Shown: positions 39,623-49,621, numbered from the stretch's first letter. The stretch is 64,000 nt of DNA from CAVQBC01 sp963848415 (GCA_963848415.1 CAWKDN010000001.1:2418001-2482000), one strand, 5' to 3'. Notes: generated by a model not told the origin, from the letters alone. Numbers and translations: made by a program.

Positions 39623-39973
39623 ATGAGCGACGACCGCTGCGACCTGCTGTGCCTCGACCTGCCGCTCGCCGAGCGGCTGCGAGCGGGCCTCGACCACGAC
39701 GCCGCCGAGCGCGCGGCGGGCGCCGCCAAGGCACTCGCCGATCCGACGCGGCTGGCGGTCGCGATGACGCTGCGCGACGGCGGCGAGCTGTGCGTGTGCG
39801 ACCTGGCCTGGGTGCTCGCCCGGGCGGAGAACCTCGTCTCCCACCACGTCCGCGTTCTGCGCCGGGCGGGGCTCGCGCGCTCCCGGCGCGAGGGCAAGAT
39901 GGTCCTCTACCGCCTGACCGAGAGCGGCGCGGCGCTCCTGCGCGCGCTCGAGCCCGCGGCGGCGCCCGCGTGA
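39623..39973 (+). CDS. ArsR-family metal-sensing repressor (CadC/CmtR-like)
   Basis: This is a 116-residue winged-helix protein. An N-terminal Cys pair (DRCDLLCLDL) and ELCVCDLAW at the recognition region match the alpha3N cysteine site of CadC-type Cd/Pb/Zn sensors. SHHVRVLRRAGLARSRREGKMVLYRL is the DNA-binding helix and wing. Metal binding would release the operator and allow expression of the following P-type ATPase, whose GTG start overlaps this stop. Confidence 0.93.
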   Translation: MSDDRCDLLCLDLPLAERLRAGLDHDAAERAAGAAKALADPTRLAVAMTLRDGGELCVCDLAWVLARAENLVSHHVRVLRRAGLARSRREGKMVLYRLTESGAALLRALEPAAAPA

Positions 39974-42126
39974 CCGAGCTGCCGATGCTGCCGATGGCCC
40001 CGGCCGGCGCGCCGGAGCCCGAGCCGGTGCTCGGCGAGGCGGCGCAGCGCTACAAGGTCGACGGCATGGACTGCGCGGCCTGCGCGCGCACCGTCGAGAA
40101 GGCGGTCGCCGCGCTCGACGGCGCCACCGCGGCGCGCGTGTCCTTCGGCAACGCGCTGCTGGTCGTGGAAGGACCGGTGCCGGCCGAGCGCGTCGGGCGG
40201 GCGGTCGCCGCCGCCGGCTATCGCGCGCGGCCGGCGTCGGCGCCGCGCGCGGCCGGGCCGCGGCGGCCGTTCTGGCGCTCGGGGCCCGAGGCGCTCTCGA
40301 CCACGCTCGCGGCGGCGACCCTGGCCGCGGCCACCGCGGCGAGCCTCGCCGGCGCGCCGCGGGCGGTGACGACCGCGCTGTACGCGGCCGCGATGGTGGC
40401 GGGCGGCTGGTTCGTGGCCCGCGCGGCGCTGCTGGCGCTGCGCCGGCGCTCGCTGGACATGAACGTCCTGATGGCGCTGGCGGCGGTCGGCGCCGTCGGC
40501 ATCGGAGCGCTCGCCGAGGGCGCCTGGGTGCTCGTCCTCTTCGCGGTCGGGACCACGCTGGAGACCTACGCGCTGGATCGCAGCCGCCGGTCGGTCGAGG
40601 CGCTGATGGACCTCGCCCCGGCCCAGGTCCGCGTGCTCGCCGGCACGGCCGAGCGCCTGGTGGACGTCGAGGCGGTCGTGCCCGGCACGCGCTTCGCGGT
40701 CCGCCCGGGCGAGCGCGTCGGCCTCGACGGCGTCGTCGACGGCGGTGCCTCGAGCGTCGACGAGGCGCCGATCACCGGCGAGTCGATCCCGCGCGAGAAG
40801 GTGCCTGGGGACGAGGTCTTCGCCGGCTCGCTCAACGGCCACGGCGCGCTGACCGTCCACTCCACCCGGCCGGCGGCGACCTCCACGCTGGCGCGCATCG
40901 CCGAGCTCGTCGAGGAGGCCCAGGGCAGCCGCGCCCCGTCCGAGCGCTTCGTCGACCGCTTCGCGCGCGTCTACACGCCGCTCGTGTTCGTGGCGGCGCT
41001 GCTCGTCGCGCTGGTGGGTGTCGCCGCCGGCGGCGACGGCGACACCTGGCTCTACCGCGGGCTGGCGCTGCTGATCGTCGCCTGCCCGTGCTCGCTGGTC
41101 ATCTCGATCCCCGTGGCGGTCGTCTCCGCCGTCGGCGGCGCGGCCCGGCGCGGCGTGCTGATCAAGGGCGGCCAGGCGCTCGAGGACCTCGCCCGCGTGC
41201 GCACCGTCGCGCTCGACAAGACCGGGACGCTGACGCTCGGCGTCCCGCGCCTGGCGGAGATCCAGACGCTCGACGGCCACGACGAGGACGCGGCGCTGCG
41301 CGACGCCGCCGCGCTGGAGCGTCACTCCGAGCACCCCCTCGCCGCCGCGCTGGCTGCCGCCGCGCGCGAGCGCGGCCTGCAGCCGGCGCCGGCCGGCGGG
41401 TTCCGCGCGCTCCCGGGCCTCGGCGCCGAGGCCACGGTCGCCGGCCGCGCGCTGTGGGCCGGCGGCCCGCGCCTCGCCGCCGAGCGGCTCGGACGCACCC
41501 CGCCGGCCCTGGCGGAGCTGGAGGCGCGCGGGCGCACCGCGATCGTGCTCGGCGAGGGCGACCGCGCGCTCACGCTGTTCGGGCTGGCCGACACGCCGCG
41601 CCCCGAGGCGCGCGCGGCGGTCGCGGCGCTGCGCGCGACGGGCGTCGGGCGTCAGGTGATGCTCACCGGCGACAGCGCCCGGGTCGCCGGTCCGCTCGCG
41701 CGCGAGCTCGGCCTCGGCGAGTGGCGCGCCGGCCTGCTGCCCGCGGAGAAGCTGCGCGCCGTGCGCGAGCTCGAGGCCGCCGCCGGCCCCGTCGCGATGG
41801 TCGGCGACGGCATCAACGATGCGCCGGCGCTCGCCGCCGCTCGCGTCGGCGTGGCGATGGGCGCCGCCGGCACCGACGCGGCCATCGCGGCCGCCGACGT
41901 CGCGCTGCTCTCCGACGACCTGCGGCGGCTGCCCGAGGCGGTGGGCCACGCGCAGGCCGCGCTGCGGGTCATGCGCCAGAACGTCGTCGCCTCGCTCGCG
42001 GTCAAGGCGGTGTTCGTCGCCCTTGCTCCCTTCGGCCTGGTCACCCTCGTCATGGCCGTCGCCGCCGACATGGGCATGTCGCTGCTGGTGACGCTCAACG
42101 GCCTGCGGCTGCTGCGGCGGCGCTGA
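39970..42126 (+). CDS. Heavy-metal (Cd/Zn/Pb-type) translocating P-type ATPase
   Basis: This is a 718-residue P1B ATPase. An N-terminal HMA domain with MDCAACARTVEKAV is at residues 30-90. Six to eight membrane helices follow, with the metal motif ACPCSLV near 371. Phosphorylation site DKTGTLTLG is near 416, SEHPLAAAL with the nucleotide His near 455, and GDGINDAPALAAARVGVAMG near 612. The CPC motif together with a CadC-like sensor points to export of Cd, Zn or Pb rather than copper; the metal specificity is an inference. Confidence 0.93.
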   Translation: MTELPMLPMAPAGAPEPEPVLGEAAQRYKVDGMDCAACARTVEKAVAALDGATAARVSFGNALLVVEGPVPAERVGRAVAAAGYRARPASAPRAAGPRRPFWRSGPEALSTTLAAATLAAATAASLAGAPRAVTTALYAAAMVAGGWFVARAALLALRRRSLDMNVLMALAAVGAVGIGALAEGAWVLVLFAVGTTLETYALDRSRRSVEALMDLAPAQVRVLAGTAERLVDVEAVVPGTRFAVRPGERVGLDGVVDGGASSVDEAPITGESIPREKVPGDEVFAGSLNGHGALTVHSTRPAATSTLARIAELVEEAQGSRAPSERFVDRFARVYTPLVFVAALLVALVGVAAGGDGDTWLYRGLALLIVACPCSLVISIPVAVVSAVGGAARRGVLIKGGQALEDLARVRTVALDKTGTLTLGVPRLAEIQTLDGHDEDAALRDAAALERHSEHPLAAALAAAARERGLQPAPAGGFRALPGLGAEATVAGRALWAGGPRLAAERLGRTPPALAELEARGRTAIVLGEGDRALTLFGLADTPRPEARAAVAALRATGVGRQVMLTGDSARVAGPLARELGLGEWRAGLLPAEKLRAVRELEAAAGPVAMVGDGINDAPALAAARVGVAMGAAGTDAAIAAADVALLSDDLRRLPEAVGHAQAALRVMRQNVVASLAVKAVFVALAPFGLVTLVMAVAADMGMSLLVTLNGLRLLRRR

Positions 42127-42162
42127 GCCCGCGCGCCGCTGCGCCGGCGCCGCCGCGGATCG

Positions 42163-42627
42163 TCACGAGCCTTCCAGGACGGCCCGTTCGAGCCGGGCCA
42201 CGGTGCCCGACCAGCCGCGGCGCGTCGCGTCGGTCATGCCGGGCAAGCGTCGCTCGAGGTCGTCGAGTCGGTCGTGGATCAGGGTGAGCTCGCAGGCGTC
42301 TGGCGGCACCGGACGCAGCGCGACGGTCAGACGCGAGCTCGCGTCTGCCAGCGGGCGGCGATCCGGGCCGACGAACTGCCAGCGCAGCACGATGCGCTCG
42401 TCGGGCACGAGCTCGAGGATCTCGCAGTCATAGCCGCCGACGTCCCGGCCCTGACCGTCGACGTGCCAGCAGCGGTAGTGCCCGCCGACGCGCTCGTCGA
42501 CCTCGACGCGAACGGCCTCGTAGGAGACCGGCGCCGACCACCGCAGCAGCAGGTCGGGGTCCAGCCAGGCGCGGTAGACCCTGGCCGGTGGTGCCGGGAT
42601 CGTCCGTTGCAGCTCGACGGACGTCAT
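42163..42627 (-). CDS. SRPBCC/AHSA1-family protein
   Basis: This is a 154-residue START-fold protein with VELQRTIPAPPARVYRAWLDP at the start, GHYRCWHVDGQG and ILELVPDERIVLRWQFVG in the sheet, and a C-terminal helix GMTDATRRGWSGTVARLERA. AHSA1-like proteins of this kind are typically paired with an ArsR regulator, as here (four-base overlap with the gene upstream). The ligand is unknown. Confidence 0.88.
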   Translation of the reverse strand: MTSVELQRTIPAPPARVYRAWLDPDLLLRWSAPVSYEAVRVEVDERVGGHYRCWHVDGQGRDVGGYDCEILELVPDERIVLRWQFVGPDRRPLADASSRLTVALRPVPPDACELTLIHDRLDDLERRLPGMTDATRRGWSGTVARLERAVLEGS

Positions 42628-42953
42628 CGGTCGCCCGGCCGGGCGAGCAGGTCATCGAGCGCGTCGAGGCGGCCCGTCCAGTAGCGCTCGTTGCGTTGCA
42701 GCCAGGCGCTGGCCGGCTCGAGCGTGGCGGCACGCAGCCGGCACCGGTGCTGGCGGCCTTCGACCGTCCGCTCGATCAATCCCGCCTGCTCGAGCACCTT
42801 GACGTGCTTCGACGCTCCGGCGAACGACATCGCCAGCGGCTCGGCGAGCGCCCCGACCGTCAGGTCTTCGGCTGCCAGCCGGTCGAGCATGTCGCGCCGG
42901 GCGTCGTGCGCGAGGGCATGGAAGAGCCGGTCCAACGGGATTTGCTTTACCAT
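42624..42953 (-). CDS. ArsR-type transcriptional regulator paired with AHSA1 protein
   Basis: This is a 109-residue winged-helix protein: DRLFHALAHDARRDMLDRLA, LTVGALAEPLAMSFAGASKHVKVLEQAGLIERTVEGRQHRCRL. It lacks the cysteines of metal sensors, in keeping with the ArsR-SRPBCC group. A -10-like TAATAT ends eight bases before the ATG, and a small dyad ACCA-AA-TGGT covers the start codon, suggesting self-repression. It is divergent from the DUF899 gene. Confidence 0.9.
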   Translation of the reverse strand: MVKQIPLDRLFHALAHDARRDMLDRLAAEDLTVGALAEPLAMSFAGASKHVKVLEQAGLIERTVEGRQHRCRLRAATLEPASAWLQRNERYWTGRLDALDDLLARPGDR

Positions 42954-42961
42954 TTGGTTGA

Positions 42962-42967
42962 ATATTA
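42962..42967 (-). promoter_or_regulatory. -10-like hexamer TAATAT before the ArsR gene
   Basis: On the minus strand TAATAT, near the ideal -10, ends eight bases before the ATG at 42953 with no ribosome site between. Confidence 0.55.
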
Positions 42968-43018
42968 GCTCTGATGGCGGCGAGGTGATCGCCGTCCGTC
43001 CCAGCCGACGAGGAGGCG

Positions 43019-43747
43019 ATGACCATCCCCACCGCTGTCGTGTCCGAGCACGAGTGGAGCTCCCAGCGCGAGGCGCTGCTCGTCAAGGAGAAGGAACTGA
43101 CCCGCGCCCGCGACGCGCTGGCCGCCGAACGGCGCCGCCTGCCCATGGTCCGGGTGGAGAAGGAGTACCGCTTCGAGGGACCCGAGGGCGAGGTCGGCCT
43201 GCTCGACCTGTTCGAGGGGCGCCGGCAGCTGATCGTCTATCGCTTCTTCCTGGACCCGGGAATGAAGATCGCCGACTATCCAGAGGGCTGCCCGGGCTGC
43301 ACCTTCTTCGCCGACAACCTGCCGAACCTCACGCACCTCAACGCGCGCGACACGACGATGGTCTTCGTGTCGGCCGGCTCGCAGGCGGCGATCCGCGACT
43401 ACCGGGCTCGCATGGGCTGGGCCGACTGGCCCTGGTACACCACGCTCGACGACTTCTCGGCCGACTTTGATGTGTCCGAGTGGTGGGGCATCAACGTCTT
43501 CCTGCGCGATACCCAGGCCGACGCGGGCACCGGCGGCGAGGAGATCTACCGCAGCTACTACGCGTCCGGCCGGGCCGCGGAGGACCTCAGCAGCGTCTGG
43601 GCGCTGCTGGACGTCACGCCGTTCGGCCGCCAGGAGCAGTGGCAGGACGCGCCCGACGGGGTCCCGCAGGATCCGACCGGCTCGTGGACGCGCAGGCACG
43701 ACGAGTACACGCCCGAGCAGCTGGCAGGAGGCAGGACGAGCCCATGA
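43019..43747 (+). CDS. DUF899 thioredoxin-like family protein
   Basis: This is a 242-residue protein. The DUF899 signature KEKELTRARDALAAERRRLP and VEKEYRFEGPEG opens the domain, and GCPGCTFFADNLPNL near residue 92 is a CPGC redox-like motif in a thioredoxin fold. SSVWALLDVTPFGRQE is typical of the C-terminus. The function of the family is not known. AGGAGG lies seven bases before the ATG. It overlaps a broken VOC gene by ATGA. Confidence 0.88.
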   Translation: MTIPTAVVSEHEWSSQREALLVKEKELTRARDALAAERRRLPMVRVEKEYRFEGPEGEVGLLDLFEGRRQLIVYRFFLDPGMKIADYPEGCPGCTFFADNLPNLTHLNARDTTMVFVSAGSQAAIRDYRARMGWADWPWYTTLDDFSADFDVSEWWGINVFLRDTQADAGTGGEEIYRSYYASGRAAEDLSSVWALLDVTPFGRQEQWQDAPDGVPQDPTGSWTRRHDEYTPEQLAGGRTSP

Positions 43748-43877
43748 CGGTCCAGCGGATGGACCACGTGGCGCGGAGCTCGTCGGCGCGCTGGAGCGCT
43801 ACGAGGACATCTATGGGCGCTGTTACCTCCGCGGCCCGGAGGGGATCATCGTCGAGCTCGCGGAGCGGATCGGCTGA
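43744..43877 (+). pseudogene. VOC/glyoxalase gene with internal deletion
   Basis: The start MTVQRMDHV is the usual opening of a VOC protein, and the stretch GAELVGALERYEDIYG, followed by RCYLRGPEGIIVELAERIG, is the usual end. They lie next to each other but in different frames, so most of the domain (about 250-300 bases) is missing. It follows DUF899 with a four-base overlap, a pairing often seen with an intact VOC gene. Either it is a real deletion remnant or an assembly gap. Confidence 0.7.
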
Positions 43878-43890
43878 CGGGTGGAGGACG

Positions 43891-44757
43891 TCAGCTCGCC
43901 GCTGCGCCGTCCTGCGGCTCGGGGACGAACTGGCTCGCCACGAAGGTCGCGCCCTGCGGGTCGGCGATCACCGCCATCCGCACCCACGGCGCGTCGAACG
44001 GCCCGGCGAGGACCGTGCCGCCCAGCGCGGCGGTGCGCTCGGCCGCCGCGTCCGCGTCGTCGACGCCGAACGTGACGCCCCAGTGCGCCGGCGTGTCCGG
44101 CTGGTCGTCGGGGAGCACGATCAGCGCCGCGACGACGTCCGCGAAGCCCGCCGGCGCGCCGAGTGCGGCGTTGCGCTCGCGCGTGCCGGGATTGATCGAC
44201 TCCAGGAAGTCGCCGTAGCCGGGCAGCGTCCACGACGTGAAGCCGCCGTCCATCTCGAGCGTCGTCCAGCCGAAGACGGCGCCGTAGAAGGCCTTCGCGC
44301 GCTCGGGATCACGCGTGTGGAGGTTGTTGAAGTTGACGGCGCCGTGCTGGTTGACGACGGTCGCGCCGCGGTGGCCGTACGGCTGCCACAAGCTGAAAAC
44401 CGCCCCCTCCGGATCGCTGCAGACCGCCATCCGGCCGGCGCCGAAGACGTCGAAGGGCTCGGACAGGACGGCGCCGCCCGCCGCGCGCACCTCCTCCGCA
44501 GTGCTGTCCGCGCGCTCCACCCAGACGTAGGTGTTCCACGTCGCGATCGGCGGCGCGCCTTCTGGCATGGAGCTGACGGCGGCGACGTCCTGCCCGCGGA
44601 TGCGGGCGGCGAGGTAGTGCGCCCCGGACTCCGGCGGCATCTGCTCCTCCAGCTCCCAGCCGAACAGCCCGCGGTAGAACTCGGCGGCCGCCGCCGGGTC
44701 CGGCTGGTTGGTGTCGACCCAGCACGGCACGCCGGGGATGTAGCGGTCCTGTGGCAT
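43891..44757 (-). CDS. Two-domain VOC (glyoxalase/bleomycin-resistance-like) protein
   Basis: This is a 288-residue protein made of two VOC domains: GVPCWVDTNQPDPAAAAEFY (residue 8 on) and NFNNLHTRDPERAKAFYGAV (residue 140 on). Each ends in the family pattern (AVCSDPEGAVFSLWQ and AVIADPQGATFVASQF). Such proteins bind or modify small molecules, and some are hydroxylases or resistance proteins; the ligand here is unknown. It lies five bases before the Tat-exported protein gene on the same strand. Confidence 0.88.
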   Translation of the reverse strand: MPQDRYIPGVPCWVDTNQPDPAAAAEFYRGLFGWELEEQMPPESGAHYLAARIRGQDVAAVSSMPEGAPPIATWNTYVWVERADSTAEEVRAAGGAVLSEPFDVFGAGRMAVCSDPEGAVFSLWQPYGHRGATVVNQHGAVNFNNLHTRDPERAKAFYGAVFGWTTLEMDGGFTSWTLPGYGDFLESINPGTRERNAALGAPAGFADVVAALIVLPDDQPDTPAHWGVTFGVDDADAAAERTAALGGTVLAGPFDAPWVRMAVIADPQGATFVASQFVPEPQDGAAAS

Positions 44758-44762
44758 CTGCG

Positions 44763-46970
44763 CTACCCGGCGCCCAGCGAGCGCGCCACTGCCGGGGCGT
44801 CGTCGAGCGAGGCGACCGTGGCGATCGTGGTCTCCAGGCGCAGCGAGCTCCAGCGCGAGGCCCGCGCGAGCCGGATCGCCAGCGAGGGCCCCGGCTCGGT
44901 GTTGGACTTCTGCGCCTTGGGCTGGGCGACGCGGGCGACGGCGCCGCTCGAGGCGCGGTCGGGGACGACCACGTAGCCGGCCTGGCCGACGCCCTGCCCG
45001 AGGCAGACGAAGTAGGCCACGTCGGCCACCGAGACCGAGCTGCCGCTTCGCAGCGTCTGGCGGCTGCCGTTCTTGAGCACCGCGACGATCTGCCCGCCGC
45101 CGCCGTAGGTCGGGAAGCGCACCTCGGCCGAGACCGCCGTGCTACCCGAGCGCGAGAGGCTCCAGCTGGTCTGGATGCTCGCTGCCCGGAACGTGTTGGT
45201 CGTGGTGGCCGTGACGCCCTGGTTGCGCTTCGTGGCGGTCACCGCCAGCGTGCTGAACGAGCCCGAGTAGGGCCGCGACGGATAGCTCCGGCCGCCCTTG
45301 ATGCGCCCGCGAGGGGAGCGCGTGACGGTCAGCAGCGGGCTCGAGGACGTCGCCCGCGGCTCCTGCGTGGCCAGCACCGTGCCGCCGCGCGTGTTCTCGC
45401 AGATCACCCCGAAGCCGCCGCCGCCGTAGCCGCCGACGCAGCCCGCCGGGCGCTGGTCTCCGTCGAACAGCCGCGCGAGCTCGATCCCCCCGTACGGGAA
45501 GGAGCCGTTGTTGGTGGCCATGATCGCCGTGTTGTAGGTCGGCGTCGTGATCGCCACCCGCCCGATCGTGGGGTCGTACGCCCACAGCGGCGGCGGCTCG
45601 GCCGCCGGCAGGCCCGCGAAGCCGTAGAAGACCGCGCGGGCGGCGTGGAACTGAAAGCGGGTCAGGAAGTCGCCCGGGGCGAGCCCGAAGCTCGACTTGA
45701 TCCCGTACAACGGGGACTCGGGGATCTCGTTGCCCGGTCCGCGATCGACCGCGAGGCGCTCGTAGGTGGCCAGGGCGCGGTCGAAGATCCACTTCGCCCA
45801 GCGGCCCTCCTGCGCCGTGCGCAGCTCGGGCGAGAGCACGATGGCGAAGAGGCCCTGCACCGCGAAGCCCCAGTAGCGGCCGAGATGCCAGCGCTTGAAC
45901 GCCATCCCGGTGTCCCAGTTCATGTAGCCGCTGTGCGTCCAGTAGGCCGGCAGCGCGCGCGAGACCCAGTTGCGCAGCGTCTCGAGCTCCTCGCCCTCCA
46001 GCGCCGGCATGCCCGCATTGCGCGCGACCTGGTAGCGCAGGACGACGTCGAGCACGATGTTCGCGTACTCCGCGGACTCCACGTTCTCCGGTCCGCTGAG
46101 CGGCGCGAAGGGGTCGCGGTGGAAGGAGTAGCTCGGCGAGAGGTTGGTGAGCGTCCACGGCTTGGTCACCTTGCGCGCGCCCTTCAGCCAGCGCACCAGC
46201 TGCTCGCGGAAGTCGTTGACCAGCAGGTCGCGGCTGCCGGTCAGCTCGGCGGAGTAGGCGTAGAGCTCGGCGCCCCAGTTGATCTGGTTCAACCGGATGT
46301 TCGGGTACTTGAAGAACACCCCGGCCGCGACCGCCGGAATCGCCGCGCGAATCGCCTCGGCGGTCTCGGCCGGCAGGCCGAGTTGCGCCCGGGCGCGGTA
46401 GGCCGAGATCAGTCCCTCCGCGATCTTCGGGTCGATCGAGATGTGCTGCTGGCTCTTGTCCGAGCTGAAGGAGGAGACCCAGCCGGGCGTGTGCGCCTGC
46501 GAGCTCACGCGCGGGTTGGTGACGCCGGTGCTCCGGCCCGGCCCGGGCGGCGGGATGTAGGGCGGGTTGCCGAGCAGCTTGGCCGCGATCCCGATGGCGC
46601 GCGAGTCCTTGCGCGACGGTCCGGTCCAGCCGACCTGGGCGGCGATCGAGTGCGTGATCAGCGCCGCGGCGTTCACGCGCGAGTCGCCGTCGTAGACGCC
46701 GACGTCGCCCCGCCAGAACTTCTCCAGGCCGCCCTGGCACCAGTCCGCGAACGCCCAGTACTGGGCGTTGCCGAACGGCGGCGAGCCGAGGTTCGGCGGC
46801 GGCGGACCCTGGGCAAGCGCGGCGGGGGCGGTCGCGAGCCCGGCCGGGAGCGCGCCGAGCGCGGCGAGGCCGGCGCCGGTCTTGGCGGTGTCGCCGATGA
46901 GCTGGCGACGGGTGCGCTCGAAGCGATTCGCGCGCGCGTCCTCGCCGTGCCGATCCCCCTGACGGTCCAT
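44763..46970 (-). CDS. Large Tat-exported protein of unknown function
   Basis: This is a 735-residue protein with a twin-arginine signal (TRRQLIGDTAKTGAGLAALG at residues 21-40, ALAQG cleavage near 54). Residues 60-420 are helical with conserved aromatic motifs (HSGYMNWDTGMAFKRWHLGR, ESAEYANIVLDVVLRYQVA), resembling an alpha/alpha-barrel as in polysaccharide lyases. Residues 430-735 are beta-rich (GSFPYGGIELARLFDGDQRP, GGQIVAVLKNGS). The layout suggests a secreted carbohydrate-active enzyme, but no catalytic motif can be assigned with confidence. I do not name a family. Confidence 0.75.
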   Translation of the reverse strand: MDRQGDRHGEDARANRFERTRRQLIGDTAKTGAGLAALGALPAGLATAPAALAQGPPPPNLGSPPFGNAQYWAFADWCQGGLEKFWRGDVGVYDGDSRVNAAALITHSIAAQVGWTGPSRKDSRAIGIAAKLLGNPPYIPPPGPGRSTGVTNPRVSSQAHTPGWVSSFSSDKSQQHISIDPKIAEGLISAYRARAQLGLPAETAEAIRAAIPAVAAGVFFKYPNIRLNQINWGAELYAYSAELTGSRDLLVNDFREQLVRWLKGARKVTKPWTLTNLSPSYSFHRDPFAPLSGPENVESAEYANIVLDVVLRYQVARNAGMPALEGEELETLRNWVSRALPAYWTHSGYMNWDTGMAFKRWHLGRYWGFAVQGLFAIVLSPELRTAQEGRWAKWIFDRALATYERLAVDRGPGNEIPESPLYGIKSSFGLAPGDFLTRFQFHAARAVFYGFAGLPAAEPPPLWAYDPTIGRVAITTPTYNTAIMATNNGSFPYGGIELARLFDGDQRPAGCVGGYGGGGFGVICENTRGGTVLATQEPRATSSSPLLTVTRSPRGRIKGGRSYPSRPYSGSFSTLAVTATKRNQGVTATTTNTFRAASIQTSWSLSRSGSTAVSAEVRFPTYGGGGQIVAVLKNGSRQTLRSGSSVSVADVAYFVCLGQGVGQAGYVVVPDRASSGAVARVAQPKAQKSNTEPGPSLAIRLARASRWSSLRLETTIATVASLDDAPAVARSLGAG

Positions 46971-47025
46971 CCCTCATCCTCCTAGAAGCCCGGCCACGGG
47001 ATTGCGGCCGGAAGACGGCGCGAGC

Positions 47026-47793
47026 CTACAGCGAGGGCGTGCCTTCGCGCCACTCTTGACCGGCGGCGAGCCAGGCTGCGGGCAGCGCTCCGGCGGGCGT
47101 CTCGCCGGGGTAGTCCTCGAACCACCGACGAGCGAGCTCGCCCGCGGGCCGGCCGTCGATGCGCGGGCGCAGGTCGCCGAAGGTCAGCGCCAGCCGCAGG
47201 CTCGAGGCGATCTGCAGGTCGGCGGCGTTGGGCTGCTCGCCACCCAGCACCCCTGCCGCGATCCAGTCCTCGATCCGCCGCAGGTGGCTGTCGAGGTGCA
47301 GCAGGTCGGCGCGCACGACCGGGTCGTGGGCGCCCTGGATCGCCACCTCGGCGCGCGCCAGCAGCGGCGCGGTCAGCCGCGCGAGCGGAGCGGGCACGCC
47401 CAGTCGCGCGCCCTCGGCGTAGGAGGTCGACGCCTGGGGATCACGCACCAGCGCCGCCCACGACAGGCGGCGGACGACCGGCTGGAGCACCTCGTCGCCC
47501 CACTTCTCCGCGCGCTCGACCCGCCGGCGCTCCTCCTCGCCGGCGGGCAGCAGCGGCGGGTCGGGCTGGCGCGCGTCGAGCGCTCGCACGATATGCCGCG
47601 ATCCCACGACCTTCACGCCGTCGGCGAACTCGATCCCGGGTACGGTCGCGGCGCCGAAGCGGGCGAGCTGCACGAGCTTGTGGACGACGGGGATCAGGTC
47701 GACCCGCTCGTAGGGGATGCCCTTGAGCTCGAGCGCGGCCGTGGCGACGGCGCAGGGATGGGAGGCGGGGACGACGTAGAGGCGCGCCGGCAT
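47026..47793 (-). CDS. Glutathione S-transferase-like protein
   Basis: This is a 255-residue protein with a thioredoxin-fold N-terminus (LYVVPASHPCAVATAALELK, then VPGIEFADGVKVVGSRHIVRAL, residues 1-75) and an all-helical C-terminus with QPNAADLQIASSLRLAL, the GST N-capping region. Actinobacteria usually lack glutathione, so the thiol partner may be mycothiol or none. ATG at 47793 is chosen from the start of the fold; it is divergent from coaX with 25 bases between. Confidence 0.82.
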   Translation of the reverse strand: MPARLYVVPASHPCAVATAALELKGIPYERVDLIPVVHKLVQLARFGAATVPGIEFADGVKVVGSRHIVRALDARQPDPPLLPAGEEERRRVERAEKWGDEVLQPVVRRLSWAALVRDPQASTSYAEGARLGVPAPLARLTAPLLARAEVAIQGAHDPVVRADLLHLDSHLRRIEDWIAAGVLGGEQPNAADLQIASSLRLALTFGDLRPRIDGRPAGELARRWFEDYPGETPAGALPAAWLAAGQEWREGTPSL

Positions 47794-47803
47794 CGCAGCG
47801 CAC

Positions 47804-47809
47804 CATACT
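47804..47809 (+). promoter_or_regulatory. -10-like hexamer CATACT before coaX
   Basis: CATACT ends nine bases before the ATG at 47819. It is a weaker match than the TANNNT forms but has the same spacing. Confidence 0.35.
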
Positions 47810-47818
47810 TCCGCCTGC

Positions 47819-48589
47819 ATGCTGCTCGTCGTCGACGTGGGCAACACCCAGACGCACTTCGGCACCTTCCGCGGCGAAGAGCTGGTCGAGCACTGGCGCT
47901 TCGCGACGGTGCGCGAGTCCACGGCCGACGAGCTGGGAGCCGCGCTGCGCAGCCTGCTGGAGCTGCGCGGGCTCGACTTCGACGACCTCGACGCCTCGAT
48001 CGTCTCCTCCACCGTGCCGCAGCTGCGCGCGCAGTGGCTGCAGGTGGCCGCGCGCTACCTCGGCCACGAGATGCTGCTGGTGGCGCCCGGCATCCGCACC
48101 GGGATGGCCCTGCGCTACGACAACCCGCGCGAGATCGGGCCGGACCGCCTCGTCAACGCCGTCGCGGCGCTCGACCTGGTCGGCGGGCCGTGCATCGTCG
48201 TGGACTTCGGGACCGCGATCACCTACGACGTGATGTCGGCCGACGCGGAGTACCTGGGCGGGATCATCTTCCCGGGCATCGAGATCTCGCTGGAGGCGCT
48301 CTCCGAGCGGGCCGCGGCCCTGCCCCGGATCGACCTCGAGCCGCCGCGCGCGCTGGTGGGCAAGTCCACGGTCGACGCCATCCGATCGGGCGTGATCTAC
48401 GGCTACGCGGCCCAGGTCGACGGCATCGTCACCCGCCTGCGGGTCGAGCTCGGGCCCGACGCCACCGCGATCGCGACGGGGGGGCTGGCGGGCAGCGTGG
48501 TGCCGTTCTGCGAGACGATCGACCGCCTGGACGACCTGCTGACGCTGACCGGCCTGCGTCTGCTGTGGGAGCGCAACGAGCCCGGCTAG
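47819..48589 (+). CDS. coaX: Type III pantothenate kinase
   Basis: This is a 256-residue protein of the ASKHA fold that phosphorylates pantothenate, the first step of CoA synthesis. Motifs are LLVVDVGNTQTHFGTF at residue 2, GPDRLVNAVAAL near 118, IVVDFGTAITYDVMSADAEYLGG near 132, and AIATGGLAGSVVPF near 230. In other actinobacteria coaX stands next to panC/panD and lysS. It lies just before dus here. Confidence 0.95.
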   Translation: MLLVVDVGNTQTHFGTFRGEELVEHWRFATVRESTADELGAALRSLLELRGLDFDDLDASIVSSTVPQLRAQWLQVAARYLGHEMLLVAPGIRTGMALRYDNPREIGPDRLVNAVAALDLVGGPCIVVDFGTAITYDVMSADAEYLGGIIFPGIEISLEALSERAAALPRIDLEPPRALVGKSTVDAIRSGVIYGYAAQVDGIVTRLRVELGPDATAIATGGLAGSVVPFCETIDRLDDLLTLTGLRLLWERNEPG

Positions 48590-48592
48590 GGT
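48587..48592 (+). promoter_or_regulatory. -10-like hexamer TAGGGT before dus
   Basis: TAGGGT ends seven bases before the GTG at 48600 and overlaps the coaX stop. This spacing favours GTG 48600 over GTG 48591 as the start. Confidence 0.4.
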
Positions 48593-48599
48593 GATCGTC

Positions 48600-49589
<990 letters not shown>

Positions 49590-49613
49590 CGCCCCGCCTT
49601 GGGCGGGGTTCTC
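49590..49613 (+). terminator. Hairpin terminator after dus
   Basis: CGCCCCGCC-TT-GGGCGGGG followed by TTCTCC begins directly after the dus stop. The 8-9 bp stem and short T-rich tail suit intrinsic termination. Confidence 0.65.
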
Positions 49614-49621
49614 CGTGGTGC

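Noticed and set aside
36850..39897. Very long open frame on the minus strand opposite the MMPL and folK genes (over 1000 codons)
   Set aside because: It is rich in Arg, Gly and His with no family motif, and lies opposite well-recognised genes. GC-rich codon use keeps antisense frames open.
39907..41949. Minus-strand frame of about 680 codons opposite the P-type ATPase
   Set aside because: Composition is that of an antisense frame and the plus strand encodes an unmistakable P1B ATPase.
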